Shown here: positions 36,702 to 44,851 of the stretch, piece after piece
How the letters are laid out: every line of letters starts with the position of its first letter
How positions within the stretch are numbered: the first letter of the stretch is position 1
From: Bacillus sp. FJAT-18017
GTDB taxonomy: Bacteria; Bacillota; Bacilli; Bacillales; Cytobacillaceae
DNA: 64,000 bases
NCBI RefSeq assembly: GCF_001278805.1
Contig: NZ_CP012602.1
Span: 1,405,001 to 1,469,000, forward strand
Direction of reading: 5' to 3'
Made by a program: the position numbers and the translations under genes
Notes under the pieces: generated by a model
Databases searched by the model: none
What the model was told of the DNA's origin: nothing
The model's input: the letters and a program-made list of their open reading frames with translations, nothing else

Positions 36702-36941
36702 TTGGCTTTACAGGAGCAGAAACTCGATATTACGGACAGGGTGGTTGGAAAACTAAATAATGGGGAAATAAAGCTGTATCTGGAAAATGAAGAAATCGGC
36801 AGGATTGCTTTAAATGGCATGGCGGAGTTTGAACTCGACAAGCGTTTCGAGGTAGCCCAGCAGCGGATATACCAAAACGTAACCATGCTTAGTGACCCTG
36901 ATGAAAAATACACAGACTGCGACCAGCTTGGCTGGTGCTGA
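36702..36941 (+). CDS. yusG: YusG-like protein (DUF2553)
   Basis: 79 residues from TTG 36702 behind AAAGGGTGA; GTG 36693 in the same frame is possible. Sequence MALQEQKLDITDRVVGKLNNGEIKLYLENEEIGRI, C-terminal DPDEKYTDCDQLGWC with three acidic residues before the Cys pair. Function unknown. The position between gcvH and the Toprim gene matches B. subtilis yusG. Confidence 0.8.
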   Translation: MALQEQKLDITDRVVGKLNNGEIKLYLENEEIGRIALNGMAEFELDKRFEVAQQRIYQNVTMLSDPDEKYTDCDQLGWC

Positions 36942-37096
36942 GAAGGCTCAGGAAATTGCCAGGCAATTTAGGGCTGCCAGGCATATTTCTATTTGCAAAA
37001 TAGGCAGCATGATATAGTGAAAATAAGGTAGGAGACAACACAAAACGTAACAATACGAATAAGCTATTACTAACAACTTTCCTGCAGGTGATGTTA

Positions 37097-37465
37097 ATGA
37101 GCGAAGAATACGCAGACAAGATTTTAATTGTCGAGGGCAAATCGGATAAGAAGAAGGTAATGAGCATTATCAAGGATCGTGTAGAAGTGATTTGTACAAA
37201 TGGCACAATATCGCTTTCGAAGCTTGATGAAATGATCGATTCATTCGGGGACCGGGAAGTGTTTATTTTGGCTGATGCCGATGATGCTGGCGAGAAACTC
37301 CGCCGTCAATTCCGGCGGGAGTACCCTGAGGCTGAGCATTTATATATTGACCGAACCTATCGTGAGGTGGCAACCGCGCCTTACCATCATTTGGCGATGG
37401 TCCTGCTTAGCGCCAATATTGATGTTCATGCCGAATTTTTGGACATAGGCCGCACCGCACCATGA
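37097..37465 (+). CDS. yusF: Toprim-domain protein (YusF-like)
   Basis: 122 residues. Toprim fold: ILIVEGKSDKKKV (Glu) near residue 9 and VFILADADDAGEKLRRQF (DxD) near 55. Similar single-domain Toprim proteins are related to RNase M5 and primase catalytic cores; no substrate is known. ATG 37097 follows CAGGTGA; two other starts upstream overlap that site. Its stop overlaps the thioredoxin start (ATGA). Confidence 0.88.
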   Translation: MSEEYADKILIVEGKSDKKKVMSIIKDRVEVICTNGTISLSKLDEMIDSFGDREVFILADADDAGEKLRRQFRREYPEAEHLYIDRTYREVATAPYHHLAMVLLSANIDVHAEFLDIGRTAP

Positions 37466-37773
37466 AAAACTGGACAAGCGCCGAGTTTGCTGCTTTTCTC
37501 GAAGGCGATGGAACCGGTTTGGCTTACTTTTACACACCTTTGTGCGGCACCTGCCAGGTAGCTTCAAAAATGCTTGAGGTCGTTTCTTCACTGTTCCCCG
37601 ATCTGGAAATCGGCAAAACAGACCTGAACTATGCCCCAGACATTGCTGAGGCATATGAAATTATGAGTGTCCCTTGTCTTTTCTTAATTAAAGAAGGCAA
37701 GGTTGCCGAGTCCATCTACGCGTTCCAATCTGTCCCTTACCTGCTGGAAAAAATCAATACCGTTATAAAATAA
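37462..37773 (+). CDS. yusE: Thioredoxin-family protein (YusE-like)
   Basis: 103 residues. Redox site FYTPLCGTCQVASKML gives CGTC at about residues 30-33; the cis-Pro loop is MSVPCLFLI near 73. No signal peptide, so it is cytoplasmic. Translationally coupled to the Toprim gene by a 4-base overlap. Confidence 0.92.
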   Translation: MKNWTSAEFAAFLEGDGTGLAYFYTPLCGTCQVASKMLEVVSSLFPDLEIGKTDLNYAPDIAEAYEIMSVPCLFLIKEGKVAESIYAFQSVPYLLEKINTVIK

Positions 37774-37802
37774 GCAGATGCTCTCCAGCATCTGCTTTTT
37801 GC
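37772..37802 (+). terminator. Terminator after yusE
   Basis: AAGCAGATGC / GCATCTGCTT arms, TTT. Confidence 0.9.
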
Positions 37803-38013
37803 GTTATTTCTAAGTGACTTTGTATCCACTGGAGAACGAGTAGAGTAACTATTAGAGGTGGCGGAGAGACCTAGACATACATATACATAAGGAACATTAC
37901 CCCAGGAAATAAAATTCTGTTTTCCCAGTGTGTTCCACTGTTTACAAAAAGTGTCTGGCAGTTTAGAATATTTAGGGAAGCGAAATAATTACTGCCAGCA
38001 AGGGGAGAAACGG

Positions 38014-39285
38014 ATGGCTTTTTACAGACAGTGGGCCGTGCAGTACCGTACATATAACAAGAATATCCGTCTTAGCATGGCGGCTAATATGATTACCCAG
38101 GTGGGCCTGGGTATTTTCATTGTCATTTATAATTTTTATGTCCGCGAGCTTGGTTATACGGAGGCAGTGAATGGCCAAATTATTTCGATGGCCTCACTCG
38201 CTACGGCAATCATTCTTGTTCCAGCAGGAATGATAGGTGACCGGTTCGGAAGAAAACGTGTAATTTTGGCAGGCATTTTTGTATCTGGATTACTCCTTTT
38301 TTCAAGGGCAATTGCGACCGATGGGACAACCCTCATTTACCTTGCCTTTGCCGCAGGGCTTGCGGGCGCCTTCCTTCAGGTATCAGGAATTCCTTGGCTT
38401 GCTGAAAACTCCGATCCCTCGGAGCGGGTGAACCTGTTTGCCCTGCAGGCAGCGTTAATGACAGCCGCGAGTGTTATTGGAAACCTGCTTGGTGGTTTGC
38501 TTACTGATTTCTTCAGTTTATTTATGCCAGAGCTTTCAAGCATTAGACTGACTTTATTGATTGGGGCTGGAATCTATATAACCGGGGTAATTCCAGCATT
38601 CAAGTTCCAGGCGCCAATGAAACGAACAGAAGCTTCGCCATTGCCGGCAGGCTCTCCTGGTAAAAAAAGCGGCTTTAGCAAATCTGGTTTTAAAATCATC
38701 GCACTCTTTGCCTTTTCCCAGATGCTGATTGGTTTTGGAGCGGGGCTTGTTATCCCTTATTTGAATCTTTATTTTGCCGGCAGGTTCTCGGCATCTGCCT
38801 CGACAACTAGTTTCATTATATCGCTAGGACAGGCTGCAACTGCATTTGCAATGTTTATCGGTCCCCAGGTCGTCAAGCGGGTGGGCGAGGTCAGGGCGGT
38901 TGTGTATCTGCAATTGTCATCCTTGCCATTTTTAATACTGACTGCCTACACCGAAAATTTATTCCTTGCGGCGGTCGGATTTTTATTCAGGCAGGCGTTG
39001 ATGAATGCAGGAAACCCAATTCAAAGTTCACTAATTATGTCGAAAGTCGACGATGGAATGAAGGGACTTGCGAATTCGATCAACCAGACAGTCTTCAACC
39101 TCGGATGGGCGCTTATGGGTCCTGTCTCGACCGGGATTGTCGTCCAGTATGGCAACTACTGGGGTTATGCATATGTATTTTCCATCACAGCCGTTCTTTA
39201 CTTAATTGGTTCCGTATACTTTCTTATCGTGTTTGGAAGAAATCAAATCAAGAAGCCGTCTTCTGCTGCACAAAAGACTGGTTAA
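38014..39285 (+). CDS. MFS transporter
   Basis: 423 residues from ATG 38014 after AAGGGGAG (the frame extends 28 codons upstream without a ribosome site). Twelve predicted membrane segments. The MFS loop 2-3 motif is GMIGDRFGRKRVI near 68; a central cytoplasmic loop is rich in Ser, Gly and Lys near 205-220. Substrate unknown. Interrupts the B. subtilis-like yusE-yusD order, so it may be an insertion in this lineage. Confidence 0.88.
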   Translation: MAFYRQWAVQYRTYNKNIRLSMAANMITQVGLGIFIVIYNFYVRELGYTEAVNGQIISMASLATAIILVPAGMIGDRFGRKRVILAGIFVSGLLLFSRAIATDGTTLIYLAFAAGLAGAFLQVSGIPWLAENSDPSERVNLFALQAALMTAASVIGNLLGGLLTDFFSLFMPELSSIRLTLLIGAGIYITGVIPAFKFQAPMKRTEASPLPAGSPGKKSGFSKSGFKIIALFAFSQMLIGFGAGLVIPYLNLYFAGRFSASASTTSFIISLGQAATAFAMFIGPQVVKRVGEVRAVVYLQLSSLPFLILTAYTENLFLAAVGFLFRQALMNAGNPIQSSLIMSKVDDGMKGLANSINQTVFNLGWALMGPVSTGIVVQYGNYWGYAYVFSITAVLYLIGSVYFLIVFGRNQIKKPSSAAQKTG

Positions 39286-39292
39286 TCTACTG

Positions 39293-39320
39293 GGCCTGCT
39301 GACATCAGCAGGTCTTTTTG
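39293..39320 (+). terminator. Terminator after the MFS gene
   Basis: GGCCTGCTGA / TCAGCAGGTC arms and TTTTT. Confidence 0.88.
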
Positions 39321-39461
39321 CAAATCGAAAAAATAATTTTGTTCTCAAAGCTATTATTGAAAAAGGGCTGTTAATTTTCGAAGAGTTTAAGAAAGTTGTC
39401 GAACGAAATGTGAAGGATATTTCACCGGAGGTATGGAATGTAGTAGGGGGAGGGATACGAT

Positions 39462-39782
39462 ATGATTGCCGAACTGCAGAGATTCATTGAAAGCTATAAT
39501 CAAAAGAAGCAAATGGCGGGACTATTTAGGTCCAAGCGGCCTTTGATTGTGGATTTGGGGGAATGGTCTCTGGAAATTTCCGGGAAATCTGCGCACCTTT
39601 CGCGCGAACTCCCCAAAGCTGAAGCTGATTTTATAATGGTTAAAGGATCGCCAGAAGCTCTTAAAGAGTTACTTTATGGAAAAACGGGCTTGCGGGTCTT
39701 GGCTGCTCAAGGCTTTTTAATTGTAAAAGGCTCTTTTCGGACGGTGCTTTTGCTTGAGTCGATATTTCTTTTATCGAAATAA
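39462..39782 (+). CDS. yusD: SCP2 sterol-carrier-like protein (YusD-like)
   Basis: 106 residues. Pattern LIVDLGEWSLEISGKSAHL....ADFIMVKGSPEALKELLYGKTGLRVLAAQG fits a small SCP2-type lipid-binding domain as in B. subtilis YusD, which also precedes metNPQ. GGGGGAGGG 7 bp before ATG. No function established. Confidence 0.75.
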   Translation: MIAELQRFIESYNQKKQMAGLFRSKRPLIVDLGEWSLEISGKSAHLSRELPKAEADFIMVKGSPEALKELLYGKTGLRVLAAQGFLIVKGSFRTVLLLESIFLLSK

Positions 39783-39803
39783 TAATAAAATTAAAATAAA
39801 AGA

Positions 39804-39832
39804 TTGACGAGAAAAAAAGTGTAAGATAAAAT
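39804..39832 (+). promoter_or_regulatory. Promoter 1 of the met region
   Basis: TTGACG (39804-39809), 17 bp, TAAAAT (39827-39832), ahead of the first S-box. Confidence 0.7.
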
Positions 39833-39874
39833 AAGTTAAAATCCTAGCTCGATATTTTTAAAAAATTAATATTG

Positions 39875-40008
39875 CTTATCCAGAGAGGTGGAGGGACTGG
39901 CCCTATGAAGCCCGGCAACCGGTTTATACACGGTGCTAATTCCAGCAGGGCATGTGCTCTGCAGAGATAAGGAGAGACATCCCCTCTTCTTGGAGTGGAT
40001 TTTTTATT
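39875..40008 (+). ncRNA. SAM-I (S-box) riboswitch, first of two
   Basis: CTTATC..GATAAG closes P1 (39875 to about 39972). Inside are AGAGAGGTGGAGGGACTGGCCCTATGAAGCCCGGCAACC split over P2/P3, GGTGCTAATTCCAGCA, all S-box hallmarks. Its own terminator ATCCCCTC / GGAGTGGAT with TTTTTT lies at about 39979-40008. Nothing but a second promoter and a second S-box follows, so its direct product is a short RNA unless readthrough occurs. Confidence 0.93.
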
Positions 40009-40055
40009 TTTTAGAAAAATAATTTCCGCATTAAAAAATTTCCAAAAGCTCTTTA

Positions 40056-40084
40056 TTGACATGATTTTTTAACCATGTTACGAT
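40056..40084 (+). promoter_or_regulatory. Promoter 2, between the two S-boxes
   Basis: TTGACA (40056-40061), 17 bp, TACGAT (40079-40084). Confidence 0.7.
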
Positions 40085-40116
40085 TGCACACATAATTAAC
40101 TGAATAATAAATGTTG

Positions 40117-40283
40117 CTCTTATCAAGAGAGGTGGAGGGAAGTGCCCGATGAAGCCCGGCAACCGTCACTGGATAGTATCCAGATGAAATGGTGCCAATT
40201 CACGCAAAGCGTTTGCTTTGGGAGATGGGAGAAAGGATATATTTGACTATGCCTTTCTGCCCGCGTGCAGAAAGGCATTTTCT
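40117..40283 (+). ncRNA. SAM-I (S-box) riboswitch, second, for metNIQ
   Basis: CTCTTATC pairs with GATGGGAG (to about 40230). Internal AGAGAGGTGGAGGGA, GATGAAGCCCGGCAACC and GGTGCCAATTC are canonical. Terminator ATGCCTTTCTGC / GCAGAAAGGCAT, TTTTC at 40250-40283. It would shut off metNIQ when S-adenosylmethionine is abundant. Confidence 0.96.
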
Positions 40284-40377
40284 ATTCCTTAGAATATTAA
40301 AGTAAAACTTTCAAACGATAGAAAAGTATAGAGTCGAGATTGACGGGTAATTAAATGGAAGTAAAGAGGGTGATAGG

Positions 40378-41403
40378 ATGATTTCGATAAAAAATGTCAG
40401 CAAGCTGTTCCCTTCGAAGCAGGGAGCGCTCAAAGCTGTTGAAGATGTTAATCTTGAAATAAACGAAGGTGAAATCTTTGGTGTGATAGGCTACAGCGGC
40501 GCCGGAAAAAGTACATTAATCCGAATGCTGAACAGGCTGGAAACACCAACAGAGGGAACCATAACAATCGATGATAGAGAAATCTCAAAAATAAAGGGCA
40601 AAGAGCTCCGGAAGGCCCGCATGGAAATCGCAATGATTTTTCAGCACTTCAACCTTCTCTGGTCACGAACTGTCCGGGAAAACATTGCATTCCCGCTAGA
40701 AATTGCCGGTGTATCAGGGGCTGCCCGCAAAAATCGGGTTGATGAACTGATTAAACTGGTTGGCCTAGAGGGAAGGGAGAATGCTTATCCTTCACAGCTC
40801 TCCGGAGGACAGAAGCAGCGTGTTGGCATTGCCAGGGCACTGGCCAATAATCCGAAGGTGCTGCTCTGTGATGAAGCAACCTCGGCACTTGATCCGCAAA
40901 CGACCGATTCAATCCTTGATCTGTTGGTCGATATTAACAAGCGTCTTGGGCTGACAATTGTTCTGATTACACACGAAATGCATGTTATCAGGAAAATTTG
41001 CCATCGGGTTGCTGTTATGGAAAGCGGCAAAATTGTTGAGCTTGGCCCAGTACTTGATGTATTTAGAAATCCTCAACAGCCAATTACGAAACGATTTGTC
41101 CAGCAGGTCACTGAGCCGGAGGAGACAAAGGAGACGATTGAGCATCTCCTGGAGCAATATCATTCCGGACAAGTGATTCAGCTAACGTTCGTAGGAGAAT
41201 CGACCGAGCAGCCATTGATCACCAACTTGATCAGGCAATACGGTGTTACAATCAATATCCTTCAAGGGAAAATTTCGAAAACCCAGAGTGGCTCATATGG
41301 GACTTTGTTCGTCCATCTTGATGGCACGGATGAGGAAATCGGAAAGGCGCTTGAGTATATTCAATCCCAGCAGATTGGCGTGGAGGTGATTGCGAATGCT
41401 TGA
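40378..41403 (+). CDS. metN: Methionine ABC transporter ATP-binding protein
   Basis: 341 residues, usual MetN length. Walker A GYSGAGKST near residue 38, Q-loop IFQHFNLL, signature LSGGQKQRVGIARAL near 141, Walker B VLLCDEATSALDP, and the C-terminal ACT-like NIL domain (LTFVGESTEQPLITNLIRQYGVTINILQGKI) that senses methionine. Behind the second S-box, so expressed on methionine/SAM shortage. Confidence 0.97.
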   Translation: MISIKNVSKLFPSKQGALKAVEDVNLEINEGEIFGVIGYSGAGKSTLIRMLNRLETPTEGTITIDDREISKIKGKELRKARMEIAMIFQHFNLLWSRTVRENIAFPLEIAGVSGAARKNRVDELIKLVGLEGRENAYPSQLSGGQKQRVGIARALANNPKVLLCDEATSALDPQTTDSILDLLVDINKRLGLTIVLITHEMHVIRKICHRVAVMESGKIVELGPVLDVFRNPQQPITKRFVQQVTEPEETKETIEHLLEQYHSGQVIQLTFVGESTEQPLITNLIRQYGVTINILQGKISKTQSGSYGTLFVHLDGTDEEIGKALEYIQSQQIGVEVIANA

Positions 41404-42064
41404 GGAACTTTTTCCGAACGTCGACTGGGAAGACATCTGGGAGGCAACGATTGAAACGCTTTATATGACAAGCATTTCGGTTGTCATTACCTTTATTCTT
41501 GGAATTATTCTTGGTTTGTTGCTTTTCCTGACAGGCAAAGGAAACCTTTGGGAAAATGCTTTTATTAATAAAATTATTGCTGCTTTTGTTAACGTGTTCC
41601 GTTCCATCCCCTTCATCATTCTAATAGTACTGCTGATTCCATTTACGATTTGGCTGGTCGGCTCGATGATTGGCGAGGAAGCTGCATTGCCTGCCTTGAT
41701 TATTGGATCGGCACCGTTTTACGCAAGAATGGTTGAAATCGGGCTCCGTGAAATTGACAAAGGTGTAATTGAAGCCGCTAGATCAATGGGTGCTTCGACC
41801 TGGACGATTATCTGGAAGGTACTGCTTCCTGAATCGATGCCGGCACTTGTGTCTGGTATCACAGTTACAGCGATTGCACTTGTCAGCTATACTGCAATGG
41901 CTGGGGCGATTGGTGCAGGGGGACTTGGGAACCTTGCGTATCTTGAAGGTTTCCAGCGCTCAAGGCCGGATGTGACTCTCGTTGCAACAATTGTCATCTT
42001 GATTATCGTTTTCATCATACAGATTATTGGAGACACATTTACTAAAAAGCTTGATAAGAGATGA
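41396..42064 (+). CDS. metI: Methionine ABC transporter permease
   Basis: 222 residues from ATG 41396 after TGGAGGTGA, overlapping metN by 8 bases. Five membrane helices; EAA loop IEAARSMGASTWTIIWKVLLPES near 130 couples to MetN. Corresponds to B. subtilis MetP (YusB). Confidence 0.96.
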   Translation: MLEELFPNVDWEDIWEATIETLYMTSISVVITFILGIILGLLLFLTGKGNLWENAFINKIIAAFVNVFRSIPFIILIVLLIPFTIWLVGSMIGEEAALPALIIGSAPFYARMVEIGLREIDKGVIEAARSMGASTWTIIWKVLLPESMPALVSGITVTAIALVSYTAMAGAIGAGGLGNLAYLEGFQRSRPDVTLVATIVILIIVFIIQIIGDTFTKKLDKR

Positions 42065-42132
42065 TTCCTTCGGCCCTATTGTGGCCGGTTCATAAAAAAA
42101 TACTTTCACCCATATAAAAGGAGAGGAAACAA

Positions 42133-42978
42133 ATGAAAAAATGGTTTGGCTTACTTTTAACATTAGCACTGACATTGGCGCTTGCTGCTTGCGGAAGCTC
42201 TGATGATAATGCAAGCGGCGGCAGTGACAGCAAGAAAGAAAAGAAGGAACTAGTTGTTGGTGCATCAAACGTGCCGCACGCTGAAATTCTTGAACAAGCA
42301 AAGCCGCTTTTAGAGGAAAAAGGCATTGAGCTAGAAATCGAAACATTTACTGACTACGTTCTGCCAAATAAATCTCTTGATTCTGGCGATCTCGATGCAA
42401 ACTACTTCCAGCACATTCCGTACTTCGAGTCCCAAATTGCAGAAAACGGTTATGAGTTTGCTAATGCAGGCGGCATCCACATTGAGCCGATTGGCGTGTA
42501 CTCCAAGAAATATAAGAGCCTTGAAGAATTGCCTGAAGGCGCTCATATCATTGTAAGTTCTTCTGTAGCAGACCATGGCCGTATCCTGACTATGCTTGAA
42601 GCAAAAGGCCTGATTAAACTAAAAGAAGGTATCGACAAAACTACTGCAACTGCAAAAGACATTGTTGAAAACCCTAAGAACCTGGACTTTGATGCTCAGT
42701 ACGAAGCAGCACTTCTTCCGCAAATCTACAATAACGGTGAAGGCGATGCAGTCCTAATCAATTCCAACTATGCTCTTGATGCTGGCTTAAACCCAGTAAA
42801 AGATTCTATTGCAATCGAAGAATCTGACTCTCCATACGTTAACATCATTGCGGTTAACAAAGGCGATGAAAATAAAGAGGAAATCAAGGCTCTAGTTGAA
42901 GTCCTTCGTTCAAAAGAAATCCAGGATTGGATCCTGAAAGAATACGGCGGTTCTGTCGTACCAGTAAAAGCTGAATAA
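42133..42978 (+). CDS. metQ: Methionine-binding lipoprotein
   Basis: 281 residues. Lipobox LALAAC near residue 20, then an acidic Ser/Gly linker and the NlpA-family domain: LVVGASNVPHAEILEQAKPLL, ANYFQHIPYFESQIAENGYEF, VINSNYALDAGLNP. Extracellular, membrane-tethered receptor for the MetNI pore. AAAGGAGAGG precedes ATG. Confidence 0.96.
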   Translation: MKKWFGLLLTLALTLALAACGSSDDNASGGSDSKKEKKELVVGASNVPHAEILEQAKPLLEEKGIELEIETFTDYVLPNKSLDSGDLDANYFQHIPYFESQIAENGYEFANAGGIHIEPIGVYSKKYKSLEELPEGAHIIVSSSVADHGRILTMLEAKGLIKLKEGIDKTTATAKDIVENPKNLDFDAQYEAALLPQIYNNGEGDAVLINSNYALDAGLNPVKDSIAIEESDSPYVNIIAVNKGDENKEEIKALVEVLRSKEIQDWILKEYGGSVVPVKAE

Positions 42979-42988
42979 TTGATTTAGC

Positions 42989-43021
42989 GGCAGGCTCCCG
43001 GTTGGGGGCCTGTTTTTTTGG
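42989..43021 (+). terminator. metNIQ terminator
   Basis: GGCAGGCTCCC / GGGGGCCTG arms and seven T. Confidence 0.9.
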
Positions 43022-43059
43022 TCGAAAGATTATGTGGATGGGGCCTCGGTTACTTGATG

Positions 43060-43186
43060 TGTCCTGAAAAATTAAAAATCTGTCCTGTATCGTACGGGAA
43101 ATGTCCTGCATTTTTCGGGAAATGTCCCGTATATCGAAAAATCTGTCCTGATTCTTAAAAAATCTGTCCTGATTCAAAATACGAAC
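43060..43186. repeat. 21-bp tandem repeat, six copies
   Basis: TGTCCTG or TGTCCCG recurs at 43060, 43081, 43102, 43123, 43144 and 43165, exactly every 21 bp, joined by A/T-rich fillers (AAAAATC or CGGGAAA). No coding frame or ribosome site is associated. Confidence 0.88.
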
Positions 43187-43333
43187 CAACGGTTTAGGCA
43201 GAATTCCATTGGTCAGCAACTCGACCATCTATTTGTACCGGGAAATCAGGTCCTGGTATTGTTTCAAGCGAATACTCTCCCTTTGGTTATTGCATACTAA
43301 TCTTTGTGATGACAAACGTGAGGAGTGGAATAA

Positions 43334-43705
43334 ATGGAACATTTTCATGAACCGCAAAATTCAACGGAAGCATCGTTATATGATTACAAAGCTGGCCTAG
43401 GTTTGTTTACGCAAAAAATGCCGGATATTGCCCGCCACTATAATGCTTTTACGGAAGCATGCTTTAAAGAGGGGGCTCTTTCCCAAAAGCAGAAACAGTT
43501 AATCGCATTGGGTGTTGCGCTCAATTCACAGGATGAGTATTGTATCATTTATCACCTGAAAGGCTGTTTGGATCAGGGAGCGTCCGAACAAGAGATTCTG
43601 GAGGCTGTAGGAGTCACTGCAGCTTTTGGTGGAGGAGCCGCCATGAGCCAGGGAGTAACTCTTGTTCAGGAAGCGATGGATGAATTGAATCAATTAAAAC
43701 AATAA
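43334..43705 (+). CDS. yurZ: Carboxymuconolactone decarboxylase/AhpD-like protein (YurZ)
   Basis: 123 residues. AhpD-like fold: [57 protein letters not shown]. The usual CxxC pair of peroxidatic AhpD is reduced to EYCIIYH, so a single Cys with a His four residues later. Function unknown. Between metQ and sufC, as in B. subtilis. GAGGAGTGG precedes ATG. Confidence 0.85.
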   Translation: MEHFHEPQNSTEASLYDYKAGLGLFTQKMPDIARHYNAFTEACFKEGALSQKQKQLIALGVALNSQDEYCIIYHLKGCLDQGASEQEILEAVGVTAAFGGGAAMSQGVTLVQEAMDELNQLKQ

Positions 43706-43711
43706 ACATAG

Positions 43712-43746
43712 AAGGTGGCCTATATTAATAGTGGCCACCTTTTTTA
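43712..43746 (+). terminator. yurZ terminator
   Basis: AAGGTGGCC / GGCCACCTT arms and TTTT. Confidence 0.9.
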
Positions 43747-43833
43747 TTGTGAAATCGCAACTTTAAAAATGATTTGAATTGAGTGCTGGCTACTCCGAAA
43801 TGGTGCTGCTTTTTGGAGTATACCGCGGTTCGC

Positions 43834-44040
43834 GGATTAATCTTCTAACCAGCACCATTGATTAATCCAGTAAAACGTATTTGGTGGATTAATCTCCTCG
43901 GCAGCGGCGCGAATTAATCCAGTAAACAGCATTTTGTGGATTAAACTCCTTATTATCCCCATGATTATTCAAGAAAACAGAACTTTGTGGATTAATCACC
44001 ACTTCAATCACAACAATTAACCCAGTAAATCCCCCGCGCA
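43834..44040. repeat. 52-bp tandem array with GGATTAAT/ATTAATCC arms
   Basis: GGATTAA starts at 43834, 43886, 43938 and 43989 (52, 52, 51 bp). Each is followed about 35 bp later by ATTAATCC or a near match, then AGTAAA....TTTGT. The minus-strand frame 43889-44158 runs through this array and is not accepted as a gene. Confidence 0.85.
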
Positions 44041-44321
44041 CTCTTGGATAATCGGAAAATGATGATGCTCTTAAACCTGAAAGGATTGACTGTTGGAACC
44101 ATTTTCCACCTTCGTATTTCCCAATTTTCGTTAATTCCTTTTCTGTACGGGTAAACAAAGAAGGTGCGGTGGTTATTCCGTATGTGCAGCAGCTAACGTA
44201 GTAACGAAGAACGATACCGCAAAATTCGGAGCAAAGATGAGCTGTATGACTGAACCGAACGGTGGTTGTCGGCCAATTTTTGCAAAAAAACAGCGTGACA
44301 CACTCAGAAAGGAAGATTAAA

Positions 44322-44507
44322 TTGGATAATAAACTTGATTTGAAGTATACGTCGGAGATGGAAAAAGCTATGCAGCAGTCTCATGGGGTTGGCTATGAGG
44401 AGTATAATCTTAAGCATGAGACTCGGATGGAGGTTGAGCAGCGCCGCGAGGAGGAGTATGTTAAGAGCCGGAGGATTGTTGCTGATCTGGACCGGAAAGT
44501 GTTTTAG
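44322..44507 (+). CDS. Small charged protein of unknown function
   Basis: 61 residues from TTG 44322 after AAAGGAAG. MDNKLDLKYTSEMEKAMQQSHGVGYEEYNLKHETRMEVEQRREEEYVKSRRIVADLDRKVF (shown by its features): highly charged, almost wholly helical, 13 Glu and many Arg/Lys, no Cys and no membrane segment. Followed by its own terminator. Looks like a real bacillar small gene by codon use and ribosome site, but I do not recognise a family. Confidence 0.6.
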   Translation: MDNKLDLKYTSEMEKAMQQSHGVGYEEYNLKHETRMEVEQRREEEYVKSRRIVADLDRKVF

Positions 44508-44555
44508 TTTTTCAAGAGAATTTGTCCCTCGGATGAAACTGTATATAATAGGAAG

Positions 44556-44603
44556 AAAGCCGGGATGCCAGTGGACCTTTTCACTGGCATTTCGGCTTTT
44601 TTT
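44556..44603 (+). terminator. Terminator after the small gene
   Basis: AAAGCCGGGATGCCAGTG / CACTGGCATTTCGGCTTT arms and seven T. Confidence 0.92.
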
Positions 44604-44742
44604 GAGCTATTGTAAGTACGTATGATACATGAACCCTCTAAGGCAGGGGAAAATAGCTTGAGAAGTAGGCGCAGCTTATTCTCACTGGAGCATGGTTCAT
44701 TGAAAATGGTTGGCACCTTTTTCAATCGGTTTAAAGGGTTGC

Positions 44743-44790
44743 TAACAAATTAAATTTGTTATAAGATTGTAATGAGAATAAAATGAGAAT
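44743..44790 (+). promoter_or_regulatory. Operator candidate upstream of the suf operon
   Basis: A perfect 19-bp palindrome TAACAAATTAAATTTGTTA (44743-44761) is followed by AATGAGAAT twice (44771-44779 and 44782-44790, 11 bp apart). TATAAG right after the palindrome may be a -10. The 44604-44742 stretch before it holds nothing else I can name. A role in iron or Fe-S control of suf is inferred. Confidence 0.5.
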
Positions 44791-44851
44791 GGAAGCCTGG
44801 CTGCCTGTATGGCAATATTGAAGGCTTCTAACTTTCTGCGGAGGTATGGAA

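Noticed and set aside
39206..39490. 94-residue frame between the MFS and YusD genes
   Set aside because: It overlaps the end of the MFS gene out of frame, crosses the terminator and ends in yusD; no ribosome site.
43889..44158. 89-residue frame on the minus strand
   Set aside because: It runs through the 52-bp array, has no ribosome site and a repeat-driven sequence.
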